Of a stretch of 64,000 nt of DNA, positions 53,986 to 64,000 are shown one piece after another. Within the stretch, counting starts at the first letter, position 1. Each line of letters starts with the position of its first letter. Location: the NCBI RefSeq assembly GCF_040802235.1, contig NC_133170.1, forward strand, positions 7,393,001 to 7,457,000. Reading direction: 5' to 3'. The position numbers were made by a program, and so were the translations under genes. Source of the DNA: Manis javanica (lineage: Eukaryota; Chordata; Mammalia; Pholidota; Manidae). The notes below the pieces were generated by a model that saw only the letters and a list, made by a program, of their open reading frames with translations, ran no database searches and was not told the DNA's origin.

Positions 53986-56345
53986 TGGGCTTGGCCTGGT
54001 CGGCTAGTGCTTAGTATCAGGCTAAACAGAAGATGCTGAAAGCTAAAAGGGAGATTAAAGAAGATGCCCCAGGACAGGTGAGCCACGGCCAAAGGTCACA
54101 GTGACCCCTGATGTGCTTGAACAAGATACCTGTGGTTGCCAAGGTGACGTGAGGAGGCTGGAGTCATTTCTCAGTGATCTATTCAACTTTAGTATTTACT
54201 CTACAGAATGCACACGCACTCCTGGGTTTGGCCCCGATGTCAGCTATTTGTTGACATTTGCGTGTGATCATGGGAAAGCCTGCAATACAAAGGGGAAATT
54301 TTCTTCTATAAGCTCCAATTTGGGGGAAGCTCCTGTGGTATCCAAATGGACATCATGACAAGAATAAATAAAATCTCTATTGCAATACCACCTCTCTAAA
54401 TATTCCCCAGGAATCTCCAAAAGGTGGAGGGCTGGGTAGGGGAGGCATAGGACTAGTTCCAACTTCACCATCGTATGTTTTGTAAGAGCCACATGGACTG
54501 GAAATGAGATGCCATTCAAAGGATGCACAGTGTCTCTTGAAACATCTGTATTTTGCAGGGAACTTTCCCTGTGGTATCAGCAGTGACGTATCAGCCTTCC
54601 CAGGTGCTGTGGAGAAGCATCTGTATTACCTCAGTATCCTGGCTGTTTCAATGACAGAAGCTTAGCAAAAGCACATAAAGATTCATCACATATTCTTGTG
54701 GCAATGAAGGACTTGTTAGTCTGTCAGTTTAGGAAGAGTTTTCAGCTTTCTCTGAGGTCATGATATATTCATTGAAACTGAAAGCTGGTGCTTTGAAAGA
54801 GTATTGCCATTTGGGGACAATTAATAAACACTGGTTACAGAGTTAAATGGATTTGGCAAACCACTTGGTGGCAGTAAACTCCCTATTAACCACAGTATGA
54901 AACCAAATGGCTGGTACCTTCTGAGTTTTGATTCTTTGTGGAAGTCTTTTTTTTCTTTATTATAATTTTTTCATCCTCAAACAATGTCTCTCTCAAATGA
55001 AAAGCTTCTCCTTTTTTTTTTCTAGCATACTGACTTACACAGGAAGACTAGATGTTGTGACTGCTTTTAAAATGATTGAATTATGCATTAAATTGTAAAA
55101 GTCTGAATGTGGGAATATTGTTAGAGTGCCCATTTCTCTATGGCTCCATCACCCAGTCTGAATAATGCTTATGGACAGAGAGAAGAAAATTGGATTACAT
55201 TCTGTGCGGCCTGATGTTCAACATGTCACAATAACTTGCAAAAAATAGCTACTATTCTACATGAATCTCTTTCAATTTTTTCCACAAAATTTGTCGCAGT
55301 ACCTTCTTCATCTTTTATCCAATTAAGGGAAGAGGCATGTGCCTAAAAATATAATTTAGTAATAATTATGAGTAACTAGATTAGGTATCCACATATTTGG
55401 AACTGGGAAATCTGAGTTTTGTCAATGAAATACCATTATAGATGGTTAATTATAATGTAAGTGGATTTAGTATTTGGCTGGTCCTAGTGAAAATGTTAGG
55501 CATCTGAGTTTTCAGAACAGTTTGTCACCAATTGGCTCTGTGCGCCTTAATCTCTCTGAGCCCTAACTCCTCATCTAAAAATAATAAGGTTGGGCAGAAA
55601 GGTCCTACCATCTTTTATTCCCCACCTCTGAAAATACTATATAAAATACTGGGTTTTCCTAGCAAAAGGTGCATCCCTGGGAAAAACAATAGAATTGTAA
55701 GTTCTAGGTTTGGGGGATTCTTCTGAAAAGACTATGCACAGCTATATAAAAGAACTGTCTGGAGAATATAAATTCATATTATGTGATGGTAATGAATGAA
55801 ACATATTTCAGGTCAAAAGAGAAAAAATCAGTTTCTTCTCCCTTGCTTGGATGTCCCGTCTACAGTATCATGTTTAGGTCCTTGCGGCAACAGTGAGAGG
55901 CATCCCGGAGTCTGCAGCGTGATGAGAAAAGCTTCAGCTGCCTCATGGCATTTCACTCTCCGCTGCTGCAGATGGAGGGATGCAATTATTTAAAAGTTCC
56001 GATTCTGTATAAATAAGGACAGAAATGGAGATGGCTCATGTAGAAGCCTCACACACAGTCTCACAGAGAGAAGATACTCCGTAGTTTTAATTCCAACCTT
56101 CTCCTTACCTGCTCCTCCGGAATACCTCATGTTCACTAGCTCTTTGAAACAACTGCTTCTGAACCCCAGGAGGCAGCCACTTGTCACCTGATGGGCTTGT
56201 CTCTGCGTATACGGAGCCAGGTCTCAGTTAAGAGTGACCTGACGTGGCTAGGTGGCAGGTGAATTCCAAGTCTAAATGATTTCAAAGTGTAAGCAAATAC
56301 TTCTGCTAAACTATTTCATCATTGGAAGGAAAGCATTAAAAGCAG
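53986..56345. other. Intergenic, no gene seen
   Basis: A MIR-like core may lie at 55515-55600. No exon, RNA gene or conserved frame was found. Confidence 0.5.
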
Positions 56346-57840
56346 TGCTTATCAGCAGAAGCCAAACATACAACTAAAATTATACTCAAGGGTCAAAAGC
56401 TAAAATTGGGAACAAGGCAAGGATGTCTGTTCTTATCACTTCAAATCAACATGGTACTGGAGAACCTAGTCAGTAGAATAAGGCAAATGGATGAAGGTAC
56501 GCAGATGGGACAGGAAGTCAATGGTCTTTATTCACAGTCAACATGATTATTTATGTAGAAAATCCCAAGTACTCTACAAAAAAAAAAATCCCATAAAAAA
56601 CAAAGCTTACTAAAACTAGTTAAGTCAATTTGTTAAGCTTGCTAGATAAAAGATCAATATATGAAAGTTAATTGTCTTTCTGTATACTAGGAACAATTAA
56701 AATGAACTTTAAAAGATGTCATTTGCAGTAGTGCCACAGAACTCGGAGAATTTCAACAAAAATGTAATATCTCAATACATGTTGAAACTATGAAATATCT
56801 GAAGTTAAAGAATTACTAAGTAGAGAGATAAACTGTGTTCATGAGCTAGAAAGCTCATATTGTTAAGATGTGTCTTTATCCCCAAATTGATCTATAGATG
56901 CCATGAAATCCCAATCAAAGTCTCTGGAGGCTTTTTGTAGAAATGGGCAAACTGACTCTAAAATGTATGTGGAAATACAAAATATATAGAATGGCCAAAA
57001 CAAACTTCAAAGATTTTGAGACTTTATATAAAGCTACAGGAATCAAGACAGTGTGGTATTGGTATAAACATTTAGATCAATAAACAGAACAGAGTCTGGA
57101 AATAGACTCACACAAATATGACCAACTGATTTTTGACAGAAGTCCAAAGGGATTCAGAGGAGTGAGATAATCTTTTCAACAAATGGAGCTGGAACAATTG
57201 GACATCAATATGCAAAACAATGAAAAAGTCAACTTAAATCTCACCCCTCGGGTAAAGATGAACTGGAAATGGATCATAGATCTTCATATACAATATAAAA
57301 CTATAAAAGATTTAGAAGAAAAAAAATGGAAAACTCTTCCTGATCAGAGGCTAGACAAAGAATTCTTAGATGTGACCTCAAAAATGCAATACATAAAATA
57401 AAAATTTGGAACACTGGACTTCATCAAAATTTTAAACTTTTATACTTCAAAGAACACCATCAAGAAAGTGGAAAGAGAATCTGCAGAATATTTGCCATGG
57501 GAGAAAATATTTGCAAAATCATTGATCTGATAAGAAAGTTTTATCCAGACACATAAAGAACTCTGGCACACACACAATAAAAAAGACAAATATAAACCAA
57601 TTAAAAAAAGGGCAAATGATGTGAACAGACACTTCACCAAAGAAAAAATGTAGATGGCCAATAAGCACATGAGAAGATGGTCAACACTATTCCTAGGGAA
57701 ATGCCAATCAAAACCAAAATGATAACACCACGCCACACCCACTAGGGTGGCTGTAATAAGAAAAGACGGACAATAGAAAATGTAAAACAGTGTGGTCACT
57801 TTTGGAGTCACTTTGGTAATTCCTCAAAAGGTTAAACATA
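56346..57840 (+). repeat. L1 ORF2 remnant (old)
   Basis: Sense ORF2 sequence with many breaks: 'acaaggcaaggatgtctgtt', 'atccccaaattgatctatag', 'cagtgtggtattggtataaa', 'ggactacat'-type region near 57415. The frame 57183-57401 is a fragment of this ORF. Confidence 0.75.
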
Positions 57841-57844
57841 AAGT

Positions 57845-58260
57845 TAGGATCCAGAGGGTATTATGCTCAGTGAAATGAGGCAGGCGGAGAAAGACAAGTA
57901 CCATATGATTTCATTCATTTGTGGAGTATAAAAGCTAAGCTGACATGAAGGAAAAAAACAGCAGTAGACTCATAGACACTGAGAAGGGACTGGTGGCTAC
58001 CAAGGTTGGGGGGAGTTGGGGTGGGTCAGAGGGCAAGGCGAGGGGGTAAAGGGGCACAGAAATTCTCAATTATAATGTAGGTTGGTCACGGGGACTGTGC
58101 TATAGCATGGAGAATACAGCCAGTAACTAACATCATTCTGTGTTGACAGAGAGTAGTTGTGCAGGTGGGGGTGAGGATTTAATAATATGGGTAACTGTTG
58201 AACCACTGTGTTGTATACTTGAAACTAAAATAAGACTGTATTATCAGTAAGAAAAATTAA
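57845..58260 (+). repeat. Younger L1 3' end inserted next to older L1
   Basis: Starts 'ggatccagagggtattatgc' and runs through the same tail as 15860-16270 ('gagaaagacaagtaccatat', 'ttgaaccactgtgttgtata') to an A-rich end. Better preserved than the L1 on either side. Confidence 0.75.
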
Positions 58261-58264
58261 AAGT

Positions 58265-58745
58265 TACATATAATGCAACAGGAATGCATTGAAATGAAAT
58301 GAAATGAAAGTGCATGCCCACATAAAAACCTGTACATGAATGCTTATTGCAGCCTTATTCATAATAGCCAAGAAGTGGAAACAACCTAACAATGTCCACA
58401 AACAGATGAATGGATAAAAAAGATGGTATATCCATACAATGGAGTAGTATTTGTCCATAACAAGGAGTGAAGCACATGCTACAACATGGATGAACTTAGA
58501 AAACATTATGCTGAGTGAAAGAAGGCAGACACATTGTATGATTCCATTTGTAGGAAATGTTCAGAATAGACCAATACATAGAGGCAGAGGTAGATAATTG
58601 GAAGCCAGAGTTTAGGTAAAAGAGAATGGAGAGAATGCGGAGAGAGAATATTAATGGTGAAAATGTTCTAGAAATAGATACCAGTGATAATTGCACAATT
58701 TTTTGTGAATAACCCACTGAACTGTACCTTTAAAAAGATAATAAA
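58265..58745 (+). repeat. L1 3' end (older)
   Basis: Contains 'ttattcataatagccaagaa', 'cagatgaatggataaaaaag', 'gctgagtgaaagaaggcaga' and ends with 'aactgtacctttaaaaagat'. Confidence 0.7.
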
Positions 58746-58899
58746 CTAATAAAAATCACATATGCACAATAACACTATTTTAAGATATATATGTATCTAA
58801 GGATACAATTAAACATTTTAGGGGTACCCTTGGAGTACAGGGCAAAAATAAAATGAGATGAAATAAATAAATTAATTAAATTAAATAATAGGAGGAAAA

Positions 58900-59110
58900 G
58901 GCCTCAAAACTATAGAGGCACTGAATAGATCAGTGGTTGCCAGGGGTTAGGAGTTGGGGCAGAATGTAACTATAAAATGTTAGCACAGAAGGAATCTTTT
59001 GTCCAGTGATGGAATTGTTCTGTATCCTGATTGTTGTGGTGGCTCAGAGATGCATACAATGTGCTAAAATGTATAGAACTGCTCACCAAATAAGAGTTAT
59101 TTTTTTTACT
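58900..59110 (+). repeat. L1 tail fragment (older)
   Basis: 'agtggttgccaggggttagg' to 'tgctaaaatgtatagaactg' is the familiar 3'UTR of an old L1, ending at T/A-rich 59098. Confidence 0.55.
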
Positions 59111-60100
59111 GAATGCAAAGTTTAAAGAAGTGTGTTGAGCATCTGTGTTTTTATATTTAGTATTTTAAACCTCCTCCATTTCTTTTTCATAAAGTGCCTG
59201 TGTTACTTACTCCTCTCGATGCGAGCAGCCCCCTCTTGATTTGTTTTTACTGTCACGCATTCATCAGTTTATGGGTTATTTCTCAGGTCAGTACCTGTAA
59301 GGTGCGGCATAAATACTGCTGAGGCTTTTGTAGGCAGAATTTTAGAGGTGGGTGAACCTTACAAATTATTTTTCTGTTCCCATATACAAGAATTGATTTC
59401 TTTGACATTAGAAGCTGCCTTAAAATGCTTCCAATATTAGGCCTGAATATCATAATTTGCCAGTAAAAAACTGAGGCTTGTGTTCAAACCCAGAAGCTAA
59501 TTGTGTCAAAGAGCTCCCACTCTGGCTTCATAATTCTTGTTCTCTGATAGTCACCCCAAGGATTGGCGGCAGAATTACTACCTGCATCATGCAGGGTTTG
59601 CTGTATATATTCTAAATTGTTTTTCTGAGAGTTGCCTGTATTTGTAATTTCTGCTGCACATCGGTGCAGATCATATTATTTCAGGTCTCCTCTGTGAGGA
59701 GACACACATCACCACCGTCTCACTATGGCAGCTCTCTGAGTATCTGGGACCCCTGCTGGAGATGAGGTCATACATACATTTATCGGAGAATATATATTTC
59801 TACTAGAAAACTAAATTTAGTATTAAAATAAGTCCAATTTTGCTGTATTATCAAAAAGAGGTTGGTCTATTTCAGTTATATTGTTGGACTTTCATTTGGT
59901 TTTAATTTGTATTTCACTTTTAATAATTGATGACTATCTGGGCACTAGAATATTTTGAATTATTCATAAGTATCCCTAATAACAGCATAGAAAATGTCAT
60001 ATATTTTTGTCAAGTATGAACCACACAACGGTCATGAGAGTTAAGTTCTTTAGATAAATTAGACTGACCTTTTGTGAATGTCCTTTGTCTTCTTTTGTCT
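59111..60100. other. Intergenic, no gene seen
   Basis: No gene or clear repeat recognised. Confidence 0.5.
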
Positions 60101-60104
60101 TTAA

Positions 60105-60480
60105 GACAATATTTTTGCAACAGCTTTAGGTTTATACCAAAATTGAGAGAGAGGTACAGAGATTTCCCATCTACCCCGTGCCCCCACACATGCACAGACT
60201 CTCCCATTATCAGCATCACTCACCAGAATGGTACAATTTTTAAAATCAAGGATGAACTGACATTGACACATCGTTAGCCCCCAAAGTCCATAGTTTACCT
60301 TAGGGTTCACTCTTGGTGTTATACATTGTATGGGTTTTGACGAATGAGTAATGACATGTATCCATCATTATGGTACCATACAGAGTATTTTCACTCCCCT
60401 AAAAAGTCTATAAATCTCTCAGGAGCAATTCACCATTTCTAATTTCCAAGTCATGGTTACCGGTCAGTCAGCCTTTAACC
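60105..60480 (-). repeat. L1 3'-end fragment, antisense
   Basis: Second copy of the family at 2300-2640: 'gtttataccaaaattgagag', 'cacatgcacagactctccca', 'agcccccaaagtccatagtt', 'ggttcactcttggtgttata'. Confidence 0.65.
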
Positions 60481-62464
60481 CAGTTTGTCAGTAATTTTAG
60501 TTGAAGAAACCCTGACAGTGTGGAATGTAAAACTATTAGCTCTTTTCCAACATTATAAGACATATTTCAATGGTAATATATTTTCCACCCATTGACAAGT
60601 GATCCTGGCATTATGAAGCCTAAGCAGCTTCAGGGAGGAGTAGGGAAAGCTTAAATTGTAGTTTTGATACTATAGGAGGAGTATAGGATACTATAGCAGT
60701 GAAATGGAAGGCAACATATCTGGTGGAAAAGCCAGAAATTTTTAAAGAAAATATTTAAAGGAAAATTTATTCCTAATATATGAATGTATTTAAAAAATAA
60801 TTGTCAGTAAAACAAATGGTTATGTCTTCTTGTCTGTTTTCTTGAAATTCAGTTTTTCTAAAGAACCAGTAACCTAAAGAATAAAAAAAATTAAATGTGT
60901 CATTATCAAAATAATCTTGCATGTAGTTTAATGAGTATTGCTTACAGCGTTTTTTCAAACAACCACTTAGGATATGACTGAGGGTAGTATTAGGGATGGG
61001 GTATGATATATACATATATATGTAAGATATTCCTTTATTTTCAGTTTCAGTAGTAAATGTCAACAAATATTTTACCTAGACGCTTTCAGAATACTGTTAC
61101 AATACCCCATGGTTAAGTATTCCATTGCGATATTCTGACCCTTTGGGGACTTGTGCTCATCCATAAAAAGTTTATGCTAATCTTTTCTACTTCCAGGACA
61201 TAAATTTTTTTTTTTGCATTTTCGTTTCCAAGCAAACCCAGCCGTAATTAATATAAATTAAGGATGCCAGCATGAAAAGCTGTCCCTTATCAATCCCTCA
61301 CACCCGAACTATGCTGCCTGGAATCCTAACGGATTAGTTTTAAGGTTCAGTGAAATGGTCATGGAAGACACTTAAGTATTGAGATGATATTTAGTGTGGT
61401 GTACTGCTGTGAGGCGCCCAAAGCTGGCTGGCCATAGGGTTCCAAAGATCCAAATAAAATTTATTCCCAGTGCTGTAAAATTTTCCTATTTTATAGCATT
61501 GGGAATAGCATTATATACCATTCAATAGCATTAAAGCGTTATTGGATATACTGGCGGAACAATGCCTTATGTAGGGTTTTGGGGCTGGGCAAAGCCTCAC
61601 ATTTCTGTCAAAGTCCAGGTCTTCAATAAAGAAGTGGCCGTGTCCCAGCCCCGAGGTGGCTACGGGTCCGCAGCAGAGTGTGGTGGTCAGTTACACTAAG
61701 AGTTTGCCCTCGGGCTTTGAGCACCTTACTCATCTGAACTCATTGCATCAGAAGACTTAGTTAGCATGGGTTCTTACACTGAATATTAAGTCCCAGGTTT
61801 AAAGGATTTTTTGAATATAGAATCATGGCTGTTATACAAATATAAACTATCCATATACTAAAGATCTTACTTACACATTAATAAGAGAACCAGTGCAATG
61901 TTGTAACTAGTTCAAAGGAGAATTCAGAGGAATGCTGAGATGAATTTACAAGCAGAAACAAAACTGGTTAGTATCCACAGGGTAATAATCAGTTGCATTC
62001 TGGGGAAAGCAATTTCAATGTCTCTGGGCAAGAATCATTTGCATTCCAAGTTCTCAACAGGTCCTTTGCAATTTTTCTTGACACAGTTGCAAAAGGACAA
62101 TGTTTTTAAAGGGTTAAAAAAAAGTTAGCTGCTCAGAGAAGTAAACAAATTTTGAATGAATTGAGTAAGTAAAATTAAGTAAAAATCAAATTAAACATAC
62201 TCTTTCTGCCTTTGGCTCATTGCTATGAATTAGTAACAGACATCTTACGTAAAGTGTATTGAAGTTCAGAGTTATCTGAAATGGATGATCCTTCCTATTT
62301 TCTGGGTGATATCTTTTTTTGTTACTCAGGGAGGCTGGTTCAGGAAATTAATTTCATTGTCTCTGTAAGAAAGATATCATTAGGAGGATGCTTTTCCCAA
62401 AGAAGCAAACACACATCATTACAAAGTTAAAATTTAAATCTCTGCTTTGGAGAGATTTTTGGGC
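60481..62464. other. Intergenic, no gene seen
   Basis: A/T-rich with no supported exon, RNA gene or repeat. An internal inverted match around 'ccattcaatagcatt' near 61490-61540 is short and not interpreted. Confidence 0.5.
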
Positions 62465-62700
62465 AGCATAGAGCCACGGATAAGGAAGTAAAAACAAGGG
62501 ATGTGGATTCAAACCTGAATATTCTACAATCAAGTTACATAATTTGGTGAACCTCAGTTTCCTTATATATTTAAATGGGAATGATTATAATAATACAAGT
62601 CTCAAAACATTGGAAGGATGAAATTAGATTATGAATATGGAAGAACTTCATAAAGGGTAAAGTATTATTAAAATATTAGCTATTGCAGGAATTTTAATCT
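62465..62700 (+). repeat. MIR-like SINE remnant
   Basis: 'gcagcatagagccacggata', 'ggattcaaacctgaatattc', 'ggtgaacctcagtttcctta' and 'aaatgggaatgattataata' follow the order of MIR core and tail. Confidence 0.55.
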
Positions 62701-62754
62701 ACTAGATTGAGTTACCGTCCGATAATACTGTCTGCATGTAGGGGAGCAGGTAAA

Positions 62755-62940
62755 GCAGGTTGGCAACCCCAGCCCTGAAACTTACTTGCTGTGTGACCCT
62801 GAACACAGCGTTGAATCTTCTCTAGGGCTTTTATTGCCTCCTTGTCATGTTTCATTTCACAGACTAATTGTGAGATTCTGATGAAATAATGGCTAGCACT
62901 CAATTACAAAGTACTACATAAATGCAAGCCATTATCATTT
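62755..62940 (+). repeat. Second MIR-like remnant
   Basis: 'gaaacttacttgctgtgtga' and 'ccctgaacacagcgttgaat' then 'ctagcactcaattacaaagt' and 'aatgcaagccattatcattt' again follow MIR order. Confidence 0.5.
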
Positions 62941-63344
62941 TTTTTTTTTGGTTAAACAACAGGAACTCATGGAATTAGAGAAATATTCCCTTTATTGGTT
63001 ACCTATAAATAATCTTTATTGTAAAAACTATTTCCATGCTCAAAAAAACAATTTTTGCTCCTCCAAAATCCCTTCCACCATGGCCATTGCCACCTTTATT
63101 ACCATCCTACCTAGTAGAAATATTAACAGGAATACAAGACGCAGAACTCCACTTGGCACCAGGCTTCAGCGACCCTCACTGTTATCAGTCCTTAAGAGAG
63201 CAGTGACTGAAAAGCAAACACTGCTGATTAAGCAGTGGCGTTATTCACAAGAGCAAAGGGTATCACTACTGACTGCGGTAAACTATGGTGCAGGTCGAGT
63301 TTGTTCTCAGTTCTTATCCCCGCCCAAACAAAGAATTGAAAGGT

Positions 63345-64000
63345 AGGGCCCAATAGCGGAGCAGAGTGAAAGTTTTGTTTGAATCTACTCCGAGAGAAGG
63401 AGGGCTGGAGTCAAGGTAGACAAAGCCTCCATCCTTTCGGCAGGAGATCTTTTTACTACATTCCGGCAGGGAGGTGCCTCTTTGATTGACAAGGTGAGGC
63501 CATTTGATTGGCAGGTCCACTTGTAGCGCCTCCCTCTCAGTGCGCATGTCCTTTCCCATGGTGAGGTGTGCTTTGGGCAGTTCTTAGTTTTGTTAAGTGT
63601 CCGCCCCATTTCCTTGAGTCCCCCGTGTGGAGCTGCAGTCACCAGGCTCAGTTGCAAGATGTAAGAGCAAAATAGGTCTTTATTGCTAGTTTGAGCTAGG
63701 GTCTCAGGGGCCCATCAAAACACAGGACTCGGTCTGAGACCCTGAGCAAAGTTCCCTTTTTTGCTTTTATACTGTAGCAAAAAACAGGTAGGGGCTTTCC
63801 AAGGGGGGTGGTTTATTGTGACCTTAGCTGATTGGCTGAGGAGGTTTGCTGGGCGAGGTTTCTGCGGGAATGGGCGTGGCTTGAGTGGGAGATTCAAAAT
63901 GGGGGACACAAAACAAAATGGAGGGACATAGTTATTCAAAATGGAAGACACAAAATGGAGGCAGGGGTCATGTAGGGGACACAGCTATTCAAGATGGCGG
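63345..64000 (-). repeat. LTR element, minus strand, cut by window edge
   Basis: On the minus strand a TATAAAA (63764-63770) is followed about 85 bp later by AATAAA (63681-63686) and a GC-richer U5-like region, as in a class I-like LTR. U3 continues past 64000. U3 contains repeated CAAAATGG motifs and one CAAGATGGCGG. 63345-63640 may be U5 plus internal leader. No primer site could be fixed, so the end is uncertain. Confidence 0.5.

Noticed and set aside
62948..63346. 132-codon open frame as a gene
   Set aside because: It starts beside a T-run at the end of a MIR-like repeat and runs up to the edge of the LTR element, with no recognisable motif.

Overview
This is a stretch of a placental-mammal nuclear genome. 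Coding sequence is split by GT-AG introns, the space between is full of L1 (LINE) pieces and old LTRs, and there are MIR-like and MER5A-like fossils. No primate Alu, carnivore SINEC or ruminant BovB/tRNA-Glu SINE was recognised. The species cannot be fixed from the sequence alone.

Left part (1-12980): the 3' end of the importin-8 gene (IPO8, + strand). Five consecutive coding exons join in frame to give the last 281 residues of this nuclear-import receptor. They are followed by a 3'UTR of about 1.9 kb with an AATAAA at 12957. The rest of the gene lies upstream of the window.

Middle (12980-19790): intergenic DNA with a (TG)n-linked minisatellite (13505-13850), an L1 3' end, two copies of one short LTR family and two ancient MaLR-like LTRs.

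Main object (19791-28337): a complete, very young endogenous gammaretrovirus, + strand, 8547 bp. It has two 515-bp LTRs that read as identical, a 4-bp target-site duplication GGTG, a tRNA-Pro primer-binding site, a splice donor, two GACG-loop hairpins (packaging-signal type) and a possible CTG-initiated glyco-Gag extension. An open gag follows. Next is a UAG readthrough junction with a foldable pseudoknot, then pro-pol, env and a polypurine tract. By eye only two lesions are seen: one in-frame TAG inside the integrase region and one frame change at a T7 run early in env.

Right part (28342-64000): intergenic, mostly decayed L1 in both orientations, MaLR-like LTRs, MER5A-like and MIR-like remnants. 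At the window edge is a partial minus-strand LTR with repeated AAAATGG/AAGATGGCGG motifs. No further host exon could be supported.

Limits: repeat names are from recognition, not a database search. LTR identity was judged by reading the two copies side by side.
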